Assembly (NCBI GenBank): GCA_001778985.1
Contig: MFIU01000003.1
Span: forward strand, 1-38,973
DNA length: 38,973 nucleotides
Reading direction: 5' to 3'
Source: Candidatus Giovannonibacteria bacterium RIFOXYD1_FULL_48_21
GTDB taxonomy: Bacteria > Patescibacteriota > Minisyncoccia > JACPKW01 > UBA11713
Shown here one piece after another: positions 21,502 through 29,907 of the stretch (positions within the stretch are counted from its first letter, which is position 1; every line of letters starts with the position of its first letter). The translations under genes and the position numbers were made by a program. The notes under the pieces are model-generated. The model made no database searches and was not told the DNA's origin. It saw only the letters and a program-made list of their open reading frames with translations.

Positions 21502-21954
21502 TTATAATTCTAGTCTGGCGAAACGGGAAACCTCAATATTCTCCCCGAATTTACCGATGGCTTCTTTTAAAAAATCAGATACCTTGACGGCAGGATTCCG
21601 AATATAGTCCGTTTTCAGAAGTTCGGCAACGTCCGCCGGGTCCGAAGCCGCAATCTGCATCGCGATCTCCCGGCCGAAGTTTTGAAACTCCGGGTTTTTG
21701 GCTACAAAATCCGTCTCCGTTCGAAGCTCCACCAAAACTCCGATTTTTCCTCCGTGAACGTAGCTCTGGATGATGCCGGCCTTGGTCTGGCGTTGAGCTT
21801 TCTTGGAGGCCATCTCATTAGCCTCCCCTTTCAGAAGTTCCAGGGCGCGCTCCATGTCGCCTCCCGCCTCTTCCAAAACTTTTTTCACCGCCATTACCGA
21901 AACCCCGGTTCTGGAACGAAGTTCTTGAATTGCCTCTTTCGAAATTCTAACCAT
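21502..21954 (-). CDS. tsf: Elongation factor Ts, short form
   Basis: 150 residues: UBA-like N-terminal domain (KEAIQELRSRTGVSVMAVKK) followed by one core subdomain with the TETDFVAKNPEF segment that inserts into EF-Tu. E. coli EF-Ts has 283 residues and two core subdomains plus a coiled coil; here only one remains, as in the short Thermus form. It exchanges GDP for GTP on EF-Tu. Its ATG overlaps the rpsB stop by 8 nt. Confidence 0.93.
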   Translation of the reverse strand: MVRISKEAIQELRSRTGVSVMAVKKVLEEAGGDMERALELLKGEANEMASKKAQRQTKAGIIQSYVHGGKIGVLVELRTETDFVAKNPEFQNFGREIAMQIAASDPADVAELLKTDYIRNPAVKVSDFLKEAIGKFGENIEVSRFARLEL

Positions 21955-22678
21955 TATTTTCAGGCGCCGAGCTTGCCGCCCCCTCCCGATAAGCCTTGGC
22001 TAAACGCTCCAGCAGATACACTAAACTTGAAGACGCGGAATCATTGGCCGGAATGGGATAGGCCACGCCGCTGGGGTCGTTATCCGAAGAAAGCACCGCC
22101 ACGATGGGCAGGTTAACTCGTCTCGCTTCAGAGAAGGCGGTTTTCTCCTCCCGAGGGTCGACGATAACGATCGCCTCCGGGCCGTTCTTAAGATTTTCAA
22201 TGCCGGAAAATTTCTCCGCCAAACTCCCAATCTCCCGGCTGATTGTCAAGCGTTCCTTCTTGGTGTATTTCTCAAGCTCTCCCGACTCCCGCTTTTTCTT
22301 CAGGTCCTCAAAATATTTCAGGCGTTCGCGAATCAGCTTAAAATTGGTAAGAGTGCCGCCGATCCAGCGTCTAGCCACGTAATTTTGGCCGAGCTCCCGC
22401 CCTATTTTCTCGATAACCGCGCGGGCCGAGGGTTTGGTCCCCACCCACAAAACGCTCTTTCGCGCCTGGCCCGCTTTCCTTAAAAAGTCCTCGGCTCGGC
22501 CCAGCGCTTCACTGGTTTTCTCCAAATCGAAAATTTCCACGTTGTTTTTAATGCCCTGGATAAAAGACGACATCTTGGGGTGCCGGCGCGAAGGCGAATA
22601 AGCAAAGTGCGCTCCGGCCTGGAACATGTTTTCCAGCTCTTTATCAGCCCCTATTACTTCAGCCTCGGCCTCTGCCAT
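21947..22678 (-). CDS. rpsB: 30S ribosomal protein S2
   Basis: 243 residues. FQAGAHFAYSPSRRHPKMSSFI, VLWVGTKPSARAVIEK, RWIGGTLTNF and AIVIVDPREEKTAFSEARRVNLPIVAVLSSDNDPSGVAYPIPANDSA are standard S2 segments. It forms an operon with tsf, as in most bacteria, and the two overlap by 8 nt. It diverges from rpmE-prfA over a 76-bp gap. Confidence 0.96.
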   Translation of the reverse strand: MAEAEAEVIGADKELENMFQAGAHFAYSPSRRHPKMSSFIQGIKNNVEIFDLEKTSEALGRAEDFLRKAGQARKSVLWVGTKPSARAVIEKIGRELGQNYVARRWIGGTLTNFKLIRERLKYFEDLKKKRESGELEKYTKKERLTISREIGSLAEKFSGIENLKNGPEAIVIVDPREEKTAFSEARRVNLPIVAVLSSDNDPSGVAYPIPANDSASSSLVYLLERLAKAYREGAASSAPENNG

Positions 22679-22754
22679 ATGCGAACCAGTTTAATACCAA
22701 ACCGGTCAGGAAGCAACCCTTTTCTTTTCCGAGGATCTCTGCTACGATAGAGCG

Positions 22755-22964
22755 ATGAAATCAGAGATTCATCCCAAATATTTCCCGCAAGCGAAAATTA
22801 AATGCGCCTGCGGCAATATTATCGCTGTGGGAGCAAGCAAAGAAAAAATGGAAGTGGAGATTTGTTCCAAATGTCATCCCTTTTACACGGGCAAGGGAAG
22901 ATTGATTGACGCCGCCGGCCGGGTGGAGCGCTTCCGGGCTAGGGCCAGCAAAAAAAGAAAATAA
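22755..22964 (+). CDS. rpmE: 50S ribosomal protein L31
   Basis: 69 residues with CAC (about 17-19) and CSKC (37-40) for zinc, and the HPFYTGK segment typical of L31. TACGAT lies 6 nt before the ATG, another near-leaderless layout. Its TAA shares a base with the ATG of the release-factor gene (TAATG), so the pair is translationally coupled; L31 next to prfA is an arrangement known from many bacteria. Confidence 0.93.
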   Translation: MKSEIHPKYFPQAKIKCACGNIIAVGASKEKMEVEICSKCHPFYTGKGRLIDAAGRVERFRARASKKRK

Positions 22965-23656
22965 TGGAGACGATTATTCTTGAAATTAGGGCTGGGGCCG
23001 GAGGCCACGAAGCTTCCATCTTCGCCGCCCAACTTTTTCGCATGTACAAAAATTATGCCGCCAAACAAGGCTGGCCTTTTGGTATTGCCAGCGAATTGGT
23101 GGCGGAGATTCGGGGCGAAAGAGTTTACGTAAAATTAAAACAGGAATCCGGCGTGCATCGGGTCCAGCGCGTCCCCAAGACGGAAAAAACCGGCCGCATC
23201 CATACCTCGACCGCCTCGGTCGCGATTCTGCCGGAAGCCAAAGAAAAAGACATTGAGGTGAAAGAATCTGATTTGGAAATTACTTTCTCCCGCGCCGGGG
23301 GGCCGGGAGGACAGAACGTCAACAAGGTGGAAACGGCGGTTCGGATTCTCCACAAGCCGACCGGCCTCGTGGTCTCCTCTCGAGAAGAAAGAAGCCAGCA
23401 GAAAAACCGCGAAAGGGCACTGCGCATCCTCCGCGCCAAACTGCTTGACGAGAAAAGGCTCAAAGAAGCCCAGGCGCTCGCGAAAGAGAGACGGGAACAA
23501 ATTGGAACAGCTGACCGCTCCGAAAAAATCCGCACCTATAATTTCCTGCAGGACCGCCTTACCGACCATCGAATTAAAAAATCCTGGCACAATATAGAAA
23601 AAATCCTCGACGGCGATCTCGGTCCGATTGTAAAAGCGTTTGCGAGAACTAGTTAG
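22964..23656 (+). CDS. prfA: Peptide chain release factor 1, N-terminally short
   Basis: 230 residues against about 355 in typical RF1. It begins directly at domain 2 ([20 protein letters not shown]), so the whole helical domain 1 is missing, and a further short deletion removes the loop after ASE. Kept are the tripeptide anticodon-like motif PKT (71-73), of the RF1 PxT type that reads UAA/UAG, and the catalytic GGQ (115-117). Catalytic GGQ hydrolyses peptidyl-tRNA. The start cannot be moved upstream because L31 occupies the sequence. Confidence 0.88.
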   Translation: METIILEIRAGAGGHEASIFAAQLFRMYKNYAAKQGWPFGIASELVAEIRGERVYVKLKQESGVHRVQRVPKTEKTGRIHTSTASVAILPEAKEKDIEVKESDLEITFSRAGGPGGQNVNKVETAVRILHKPTGLVVSSREERSQQKNRERALRILRAKLLDEKRLKEAQALAKERREQIGTADRSEKIRTYNFLQDRLTDHRIKKSWHNIEKILDGDLGPIVKAFARTS

Positions 23657-24200
23657 GATACTCGATAACAATATACTCACCGCGCCCAAGGGGCGGTTTT
23701 TTCAGATAGGCCAGGAGGGTGCCGAGGCCGGTACCGTGGCCAACTAGAAGCATGGGCTCCGGGCCGCCTTCAATATAAAGTTCGTCTAAAAGCGAAAGGT
23801 GGCGCCGCAGAACCCGGTCTCTCGACTCTCCGCCGAAAGGCTCAAAATCATATTCAATAAAAGAACCGTGCCACATACCATCGATATCAATTCGCCTCGG
23901 CAGATAAAGTTTTGAAACTTCTTCGCGATTTTTTCCCTCGAGGCTACCGAAATCGCATTCGCGGAGTCTCGCCTCAAGTTTTATTTCCAGTTCTAAATGG
24001 CCCGCGAGGAGAGAGGAAGTTTCCTGGGCGCGCTTCAAATCCGAGCTGACGATTCCAGTGATATTCCGGCCTTTTAATTTTTCGGTAAGCTCCTCGGCCT
24101 CCAGCCAGCCTTTTTCATTGAGTCCGATATCACTCCGGCCCTGCAGGCGTCCTTCCCGGTTCCAATCAGTTTCGCAATGCCGCGCCAAGACAAATTTCAT
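23649..24200 (-). CDS. Histidine phosphatase (phosphoglycerate mutase-like)
   Basis: 183 residues. [19 protein letters not shown] holds the RHxxT phospho-histidine motif (His8, with Cys for Gly as the next residue), the second His is in [10 protein letters not shown], and Glu82 region [10 protein letters not shown] completes the active site. Close relatives include alpha-ribazole phosphatase and broad-specificity phosphatases; a true phosphoglycerate mutase is less likely. Its 3' end overlaps prfA tail to tail by 8 bp. Confidence 0.85.
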   Translation of the reverse strand: MKFVLARHCETDWNREGRLQGRSDIGLNEKGWLEAEELTEKLKGRNITGIVSSDLKRAQETSSLLAGHLELEIKLEARLRECDFGSLEGKNREEVSKLYLPRRIDIDGMWHGSFIEYDFEPFGGESRDRVLRRHLSLLDELYIEGGPEPMLLVGHGTGLGTLLAYLKKPPLGRGEYIVIEYPN

Positions 24201-24205
24201 ACCGC

Positions 24206-25510
24206 TTATCTTTGCGCGACTCCCGCCAGGATGTCGATCTGCTCCTGATATTTCTGGGCGAGCGCCATCACGTCGTCTCCGTAAAAACGGTAAGCCGGTT
24301 TTCGCCAGTTGGAGCCTGCCAAATATTTCAAAGCCGCGGTGTGTTCCGCCTGATAGGTTCTGGCTCCGGCTCCGTTGTCGCGCAAAAGAAGCGAGGAGGC
24401 GACGAAAGCGTCTTTTGGGTTCCAGGGATTGGCGGGCCGATTACCGGTGATTTCACTAACCTTATCTTCATATAAAAGCCAAGTTGTGGGAATAAACTGC
24501 GCCGGACCCATCGCGCCTCCGCAGTAGCCGTACCAAGCTTTTTTGGAGACTGGCATTAAATCCGGATTCAGGCCCAAGCGCGAAGTGATATCGACGAAGG
24601 CTTCACGCTGTTTGGCGCAGCGAGAATGAGAAAGGTCAATCGTCCAGTTCCCCGTGCCCACATTCGCGCCCAGATTTGATTCCTCGGCAATGACCCCCAA
24701 AAGAAAAGCAGGGCGAACGCCGGCGGCCTTCTCGGCCGCAATCGCGTATTCAAGCGCCCGCTCGAAAGGAATGGCCGGAGAACCGACCAGCAAAAAAAGC
24801 TGGGAGCGAATCGTGGCCGCGCTTTTAGCCCGTTCTCCTAAAATTTTCTGGTAAGCCTTCTCTTGCCCGCGGGTCGCCTGCAAAATTTTCTTCTTTTCCG
24901 CCTCGCGCTCCTCAATGCGCTTCTTCTCGAGCTCCTGCAGTCCCTTGAGCTGAACCTCCTCGGCCTTGCGGTCCTCCAAGTCATCGCGCTCCTTTCCGGC
25001 CAGGTCCCGGTCAGAGCGAATTTCACCGAAAGAAAGCTGCAGCGCTTCCTGGATGATGTTGAAGGAATCCGCTTGGACGAAAAATTCTGAAAGATTATTA
25101 TAGCCCAAAAGTATTTCCACCAGCGAGGATTGGTCAAACTCATGGAGCTTTCTTAAAAGCTCGGCCAGCGAAGCTTTCTCCCGCCGAATCTTTTCCTCCA
25201 GCGCAGAAATAGTTTCTGTTTTTTCGGAGATTTGCCCCGCCAGACGCGAAATGGCAAGGGTGCGCGCTTTTATTTCCAGCTTGGCTTTATTTATTTGGGC
25301 GTCCAGAATGGCGATATCGCGCTCCAAACTTTGAGCTTCATTTTGTTTAGATTGAATCAGACCGCGATAATCTTCAATTTCTTTTTCCAGCGCGGCGAGA
25401 TCCGCCTCCAGCTGGGCGCGCCTTTCTAGAACTGCCGACGGGGCCGGAGTTTGGGCAGAAAGATACAAAAAAGGCAAAAACAATAAGCTCGCCAGCAAAA
25501 AAAACCGCAT
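24206..25510 (-). CDS. Secreted coiled-coil lytic transglycosylase
   Basis: 434 residues. A signal peptide (cut near SAQT) is followed by a long coiled coil (about 25-230) like that of PcsB/EnvC activators, and a C-terminal lysozyme-like SLT domain: GVIAEESNLGANVGTG carries the catalytic Glu, and YGYCGGAMGPAQFIPTTW the substrate-binding MGPxQFxP motif. It probably cleaves peptidoglycan during division. In PcsB the coiled coil contacts FtsX; that link here is inference. TATAAT lies 6 nt before the ATG. Confidence 0.88.
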   Translation of the reverse strand: MRFFLLASLLFLPFLYLSAQTPAPSAVLERRAQLEADLAALEKEIEDYRGLIQSKQNEAQSLERDIAILDAQINKAKLEIKARTLAISRLAGQISEKTETISALEEKIRREKASLAELLRKLHEFDQSSLVEILLGYNNLSEFFVQADSFNIIQEALQLSFGEIRSDRDLAGKERDDLEDRKAEEVQLKGLQELEKKRIEEREAEKKKILQATRGQEKAYQKILGERAKSAATIRSQLFLLVGSPAIPFERALEYAIAAEKAAGVRPAFLLGVIAEESNLGANVGTGNWTIDLSHSRCAKQREAFVDITSRLGLNPDLMPVSKKAWYGYCGGAMGPAQFIPTTWLLYEDKVSEITGNRPANPWNPKDAFVASSLLLRDNGAGARTYQAEHTAALKYLAGSNWRKPAYRFYGDDVMALAQKYQEQIDILAGVAQR

Positions 25511-25525
25511 ATCCCTATTATACTA

Positions 25526-26236
25526 CTATTTCTTCCCCTCCTTTTTTTCTTCCTTGCCCTCCGAAGTCCCGCCTGCAGGACGAGCAGGTTCAGCGGAAGG
25601 GGGCTCTTCAGCCTTTTTCTTGCTGACGACTTCTATAGTTTCAAGAGCGGGGACGGCTTGGGCTTCTTCGGCTTTAAGTTCTTCTTCGCTCTTCGGAGCC
25701 TCCACTAAAACCAAAATTTCATCCAAGGGAGCGTGAATCTTCACGCCCCGAGGCAGTTTCAAATCCTTCGCCGCGAGCCGAGCGCCCAAATTTTGAAGTC
25801 CGGAAATATCCACCCTAATTTCATGAGGCAGATCTCGGGGCAGAGCTTCCACCTCCAACTCGTGCGCCACTTTCACAAGAATTCCTCCCAAATTTTTAAC
25901 AGCCAGCGGTTCTCCCTCGAAAACCAGCTGAACCTTAGCGCGAATGGGCTTATCCAAGCGCACCTGTAAAAAATCAACATGAAGGGGCCTGTCCTCAACC
26001 GGGTCAAAAGCCACCTCGTGAATCAAAACGTTCTTGCGCTCCGCTCCCACCTCTAATTCCACCAGGCTCGATTCCCCGGCCTGGCGAAAAACTTTTTCAA
26101 AATCCTTCTCGGGGATTTGAAGCAAAATTCCTTTTTCTCCGGCGCCGCAAACCACAGCCGGAATTTTCCCGCGCTTTCTCAGATTTTGGACTTTTTTACC
26201 CGTTATTTCGCGTTTTTCAGCTTTAAGAATTGGCAT
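25526..26236 (-). CDS. rplY: 50S ribosomal protein L25/TL5 (CTC form)
   Basis: 236 residues: 5S-rRNA-binding N-domain (MPILKAEKREITGKKVQNLRKRG... VVCGAG), then the TL5/CTC beta domain (HVDFLQV, FEGEPLAVKNLGGIL, DISGLQNLG). The tail is a disordered Glu/Lys-rich extension broken by PARPAGG, encoded by a 23-nt palindromic element also found in trxB. TAAAAT lies 7 nt before the ATG. Confidence 0.92.
   Translation of the reverse strand: MPILKAEKREITGKKVQNLRKRGKIPAVVCGAGEKGILLQIPEKDFEKVFRQAGESSLVELEVGAERKNVLIHEVAFDPVEDRPLHVDFLQVRLDKPIRAKVQLVFEGEPLAVKNLGGILVKVAHELEVEALPRDLPHEIRVDISGLQNLGARLAAKDLKLPRGVKIHAPLDEILVLVEAPKSEEELKAEEAQAVPALETIEVVSKKKAEEPPSAEPARPAGGTSEGKEEKKEGKK
25568..25590. repeat. 23-nt palindromic element inside rplY
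   Basis: Matches 36351-36373 at 21 of 23 positions; translated in frame as PARPAGG in a disordered tail. Confidence 0.75.
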
Positions 26237-26241
26237 GGGGA

Positions 26242-27213
26242 CTATTTTATCAGATTGGGAGGAGTTTGGCCAGCCAGCGCTAAGATGATGTTCTCCGCCG
26301 CAAGTTCGGCCATTTTCGCGCGGGTTTCTTGGGTGGCGGAAGCGATATGCGGAGTTAAAATCACGTTCTCAAGTTTTAAAAGTTCCGGCTCGATTCGCGG
26401 TTCGTTCTCAAAAACATCAATGGCGGCTCCCTTGATGACTCCTTTTTTCAAAGCCTCGGCGAGGGCCTTTTCGTCAATCACCGGGCCGCGCGAGGTGTTT
26501 ATCAGATATGCCGTCGGCTTCATCATTTTTAAACGCTTGGCATCTATCAAGTGGTGCGTCGAAGGCAGAAGCGGAACATGAATTGAAACAAAATCCGCTT
26601 CTCGTAAAACTTCCTCCGCGGCGAGGCGATATTGCGCGGAAAATTCTTTTTCGAAATCTTCGTTTCTCTTCACGTCATAATAAAGAACTTTCATGTCAAA
26701 ACCGCGCGCCGCGTGATGCGCAACGCGCGAGCCGATTCTGCCGAGGCCCAAAATCCCTAAAGTTTTTCTGGAAACATCCGCTCCAAGAAGGAGCATGGGC
26801 TCCCAGCCATGATATTTTCCAGCGCGGGAAAACCTGTCCCCTTCCGCAATCCGATGCGCAATCGCGAGCATCAGGGCGAAAGTATGCTCCGCCACCGTGT
26901 CTGTCAAAACCCCGGGCGTATTCGCGACCATAATTCCGACTTTTTTTGCGGCCGCGACCTCCACATTGTCAAATCCAACGGCCATATTCGCAAAAATCTT
27001 GCATTGTTTGCCAGCCGCCTCAAAAACCTCCGCGTCCAACTTATCAGTCAAAAGCACCAAAACTGCGTCATATTTGCCTCTCTTCAAAAAAGAAATCAAT
27101 TCTTCTTTTTTCAAAACCCGGTCTTCGGGATTTACTTCTACTTCGTATCCAGCTTTCTTTAATTTCTCTGTTCCAGCCTCCGGAATTTTCCTGGTAATAA
27201 AAACTTTCGGCAT
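26242..27213 (-). CDS. D-2-hydroxyacid dehydrogenase (glyoxylate/hydroxypyruvate reductase-like)
   Basis: 323 residues. NAD-binding GILGLGRIGSRVA, catalytic Arg in INTSRGPVID, Glu in VFENEP, and His in LTPHIASAT. KVFITRKIPEAG at the N-terminus resembles glyoxylate reductase/D-glycerate dehydrogenase more than D-lactate dehydrogenase. It reduces a 2-oxoacid with NAD(P)H. TATAAT lies 6 nt before the ATG. Confidence 0.9.
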   Translation of the reverse strand: MPKVFITRKIPEAGTEKLKKAGYEVEVNPEDRVLKKEELISFLKRGKYDAVLVLLTDKLDAEVFEAAGKQCKIFANMAVGFDNVEVAAAKKVGIMVANTPGVLTDTVAEHTFALMLAIAHRIAEGDRFSRAGKYHGWEPMLLLGADVSRKTLGILGLGRIGSRVAHHAARGFDMKVLYYDVKRNEDFEKEFSAQYRLAAEEVLREADFVSIHVPLLPSTHHLIDAKRLKMMKPTAYLINTSRGPVIDEKALAEALKKGVIKGAAIDVFENEPRIEPELLKLENVILTPHIASATQETRAKMAELAAENIILALAGQTPPNLIK

Positions 27214-27220
27214 ATTTCGA

Positions 27221-28075
27221 TTATACTCTATTCACAGAACCGAATAATTTTATTTTTTCAATGGCTTTCTCTTTGATACCTTCCACCACCGGCCCCATTA
27301 TCTTGTACGGCGCGTATTCGGTCTCGCCCTTTTTATGCAAAGATTTTTCAAGCTCTTCGCGAAATTCAGAGCGAAGCTCGGTGGAAATATGAATATTGGA
27401 AATTCCGGCTGCAATCGCGGCTTTAATCTCCTCGTCCGGAATTCCGGAGCCCGCGTGAAGCACGAGCGCGATATCTTCTGAAAGCGCTTTCCGAACCGCT
27501 TTAATGCGTTCAATATACAAAGCCGGCTCGTCAAGAGAAATTCCGTGAATATTTCCAAAAGCGCCCGCGAATCTATCAACCCCAGTCTCGCGCACGAATC
27601 TCGCGGCCTCGTCAGGGTCGGTCAAATCCTCCGGCTTTAGCTCAAATTTTTTATTCTGAATTTTTGACTCTCCTGGCAGATAACCCAGCTCCCCCTCTAT
27701 CGAAGTCGGACCTCGATAATTTACTACCTCTTTAGTTCCTTTCACATTTTCTCCGAATGAAAGGTTCGATAAATCAATGTGCACCGAATCATAACCGGAA
27801 TCAATCGCTTTTTTCGCGGATTCAGCTGATTTGGAGTGGTCGGCGTTCAAAAAAATCTCAACCCCGAACTCTTCCCGGAAAGATTCAACCATAAAAACCG
27901 CCTCCCGAAGTCCGATGAAATTTCTCTCCCCTTCCGAAGTTCCTACCATCACGGGGCTTCTCGCCTCTTGAGCCGCTTGGACAAGGGCTTTCAGCATCTC
28001 TAGATTCGAAAAATTAAAATGAGGCAGAGCCCAACTTTCCTTTTGCGCTTTTGCCAGCCACGATTTGAGGGTCAT
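27221..28075 (-). CDS. Class II fructose-bisphosphate aldolase
   Basis: 284 residues, zinc-dependent TIM barrel. Ligands and catalytic residues: His in LNADHSKSAE, IEGELGYLPG, His in GAFGNIHG, His in LVLHAGSGIP, and the phosphate-binding NIHISTELR. It interconverts fructose-1,6-bisphosphate with two trioses; the tagatose form cannot be excluded. It starts by ATGA overlap with the PfkB-kinase stop. Confidence 0.9.
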   Translation of the reverse strand: MTLKSWLAKAQKESWALPHFNFSNLEMLKALVQAAQEARSPVMVGTSEGERNFIGLREAVFMVESFREEFGVEIFLNADHSKSAESAKKAIDSGYDSVHIDLSNLSFGENVKGTKEVVNYRGPTSIEGELGYLPGESKIQNKKFELKPEDLTDPDEAARFVRETGVDRFAGAFGNIHGISLDEPALYIERIKAVRKALSEDIALVLHAGSGIPDEEIKAAIAAGISNIHISTELRSEFREELEKSLHKKGETEYAPYKIMGPVVEGIKEKAIEKIKLFGSVNRV

Positions 28076-29067
28076 ATTCTTTGCGGCTTATAGCTCCGGG
28101 GCGCTTTTTGGAGATAAGCCTTGAGCTGTTTTCTTGTCAAAAGCCCTTCCCTGGCCCCGACGTACTGCACCACGGACATGGAGTTAATCGGCGCCCACTC
28201 GAGCGCTTCCGGAACGCTCCGGCCGCAACAGAGCGCGACCACAAAAGTGGAAGAGAACGCGTCTCCGGCTCCGGTTCGTTCCAAGGGCGGCTTCGGGTCC
28301 GGGTAGGGCGGCATGAACCAAGCTGATTTTCCATCGGACGCGTACGCTCCTTTTGGCCCATCAGTTATCACAACTATCTTAGGGCCGATGTTGTGCATTT
28401 TTTTCAAAAGAATTTTTACATTATTTTCATCAATTCCTAGAATGCGCTGGGCCTCTTCTTTGTTGCAGATTACGACTTCCGCGCGGGAGTAAACCCCGGC
28501 GAGTTTTTTTCTCCCCATCTTCATCTGAAAAGTGCCGGGCTGAAAGGCCAGTTTTATTTTGGGGCGCTTTCTTAGGTAAGAGAGGACTACTTTATGGAAC
28601 GCTTCGGAATTCCCTCCGAGCGAAGAAAAATAAATCCAAGAGGGGTCATCAACATTTGTAAGTTTATAAGGATACTCCTCGTGTTTAATCAAAATCGTCC
28701 GGTCGTCTTCATACCACAAAACATAGTGGTAGTTGGTCTTCGCGCCTTTATGAATTTTCACAAATTCCGTGGAAACTTTTTCGGCCCGAAGCGTATCCAA
28801 ACATTCTTTTCCAAAATAATCACCTCCTACGTTTGAAACCAAGGCGCTTTTCAGCCCAAGACGCGAGGCCGCAACCGCGGCGTTGGCGCTGTTTCCCACT
28901 GCCGGAATCACATAGACGTCGTCATAGGGAATCTTATCGGCAAAGCGCATGCAAAGCTCCCGCGTCCCCCTATCGATATCCAAATGCGCCGAAGCCCCCT
29001 CTTTTAAATCAATGAAAGCGTCCGTTACCGTATCGCCGATAGCGATGAAATCATAGCTTTTGGCCAT
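28072..29067 (-). CDS. PfkB-family carbohydrate kinase
   Basis: 331 residues. N-terminal FIAIGDTVTDAFIDLK and VGNSANAAVAASRLGLKSALVSNVGGDYFG; C-terminal ERTGAGDAFSSTFVVALCCG with the catalytic Asp of the GAGD anion hole. The substrate is not determined; its overlap with the aldolase gene suggests it may act as a sugar-phosphate kinase in the same route, which would matter because CPR often lack a classical phosphofructokinase. Confidence 0.88.
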   Translation of the reverse strand: MAKSYDFIAIGDTVTDAFIDLKEGASAHLDIDRGTRELCMRFADKIPYDDVYVIPAVGNSANAAVAASRLGLKSALVSNVGGDYFGKECLDTLRAEKVSTEFVKIHKGAKTNYHYVLWYEDDRTILIKHEEYPYKLTNVDDPSWIYFSSLGGNSEAFHKVVLSYLRKRPKIKLAFQPGTFQMKMGRKKLAGVYSRAEVVICNKEEAQRILGIDENNVKILLKKMHNIGPKIVVITDGPKGAYASDGKSAWFMPPYPDPKPPLERTGAGDAFSSTFVVALCCGRSVPEALEWAPINSMSVVQYVGAREGLLTRKQLKAYLQKAPRSYKPQRI

Positions 29068-29070
29068 AGA

Positions 29071-29589
29071 TTAATCATAAGCCATCTGGTCGAGAATTGT
29101 AAAAATGGTGACGTTGCTTTTTCCTTCGTAAGTGAGCACACCAACAAAATAAATATCGGAAGGAACTTGCGGCACATTAAAACTCAAGGTTTCGCCGTCA
29201 GTCGAAGGTACACTCGCCACAATATCTTCTCCGAAATAAATCACGTTATCAACCGAAGAAAATCCAGAACCCTTCACAATTATCGTTGTCCCAGAAGGTC
29301 CGGAAGACGAGGAAAGAGAAGTAATCAGCGGGCCGGAAGTGTTATCTAGAGCCTCGAGGGAATTCTGAGAGGCTTCAACTATCGGCAAAGGCGGAATTAT
29401 AATCTCTTCCTCCTTTTGAAGATTGCCGAAAATCGCACTCAGGGCGACGGCGGCCGCAAAGCCAATAACAAGCCACGCGTCCCACGAGTTGACGCGCGTT
29501 TTCCCGAGTGTAAAGCGCTTTGAAAATTTATTGCCGGTCCTTTTACCATTCCTGCCGTTCTTTCCATTTTTTCTGCCGTTTTTACGCAT
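29071..29589 (-). CDS. Membrane-anchored IPT/TIG-domain surface protein
   Basis: 172 residues: a very basic cytoplasmic N-terminus (MRKNGRKNGKNGRNGKR), one membrane helix (about 41-60), a Pro/Glu linker, then an IPT/TIG immunoglobulin-like domain (PLITSLSSSSGPSGTTIIVKG, then GFSSVDNVIYFG). Such domains occur in adhesins. Start codon is 3-4 nt after no evident SD. Confidence 0.78.
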   Translation of the reverse strand: MRKNGRKNGKNGRNGKRTGNKFSKRFTLGKTRVNSWDAWLVIGFAAAVALSAIFGNLQKEEEIIIPPLPIVEASQNSLEALDNTSGPLITSLSSSSGPSGTTIIVKGSGFSSVDNVIYFGEDIVASVPSTDGETLSFNVPQVPSDIYFVGVLTYEGKSNVTIFTILDQMAYD

Positions 29590-29599
29590 AAAAAATCTA

Positions 29600-29650
29600 G
29601 AAAATAAAAAATCGGCTTCTATCAGCCCCTCAAAAGGGCTTTAGCCGATT
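29600..29650 (-). terminator. Strong intrinsic terminator (minus strand)
   Basis: AATCGGCT/AGCCGATT stem (29643-29650 with 29610-29617), a nested AGCCC/GGGCT hairpin and a T-rich tail. It ends transcription from the transketolase side before the IPT/TIG gene. Confidence 0.8.
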
Positions 29651-29702
29651 CTTATCTTCTTGTTTTATAGTACCAGTCCTAGCTAAAATCGCCAGGAAGT
29701 GG

Positions 29703-29744
29703 TGTGGATAAAAATTTGCCGCTCCAAGCAATGTATGAAATAAT
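29703..29744 (+). promoter_or_regulatory. DnaA box plus promoter (second copy of the geometry)
   Basis: Perfect DnaA box TGTGGATAA (29703-29711), 4 nt, -35 TTGCCG (29716-29721), 17-nt spacer, -10 AATAAT (29739-29744). Identical spacing to 1477-1518. Confidence 0.6.
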
Positions 29745-29748
29745 TAAC

Positions 29749-29823
29749 ATGAAGTCCGGTTCTTTCCATAATTTTTTAAATCGATTCTTATCCGTTCTTT
29801 TCTCTTTAGGGGGAACTAACTAG
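29749..29823 (+). CDS. Possible 24-residue hydrophobic peptide
   Basis: ATG at 29749, 4 nt after the -10 box, to TAG at 29823. The product begins MKSGSFHNFLNRFLSVLFSL and ends GGTN: short, basic and amphipathic. It has no SD, so it would be read as a leaderless message. It could be a real small protein, a leader peptide, or chance within a small RNA. Confidence 0.3.
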   Translation: MKSGSFHNFLNRFLSVLFSLGGTN

Positions 29824-29835
29824 GAGGGAAGAATT

Positions 29836-29872
29836 GGGCTGATGCGTCATAAGTGCCTTCGGCCCTTTTTTA
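29836..29872 (+). terminator. Candidate terminator after the 24-codon ORF
   Basis: GGGC (29836-29839) with GCCC (29862-29865) around a longer partly paired loop, followed by a run of T. The stem is short, so strength is uncertain. Confidence 0.4.
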
Positions 29873-29907
29873 TTTATATTTTCAGAAGAAAACATTAATA
29901 AGGTATA

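Noticed and set aside
23135-23689. 184-codon minus-strand ORF opposite prfA
   Set aside because: Antisense shadow; the plus frame has GGQ and PxT motifs.
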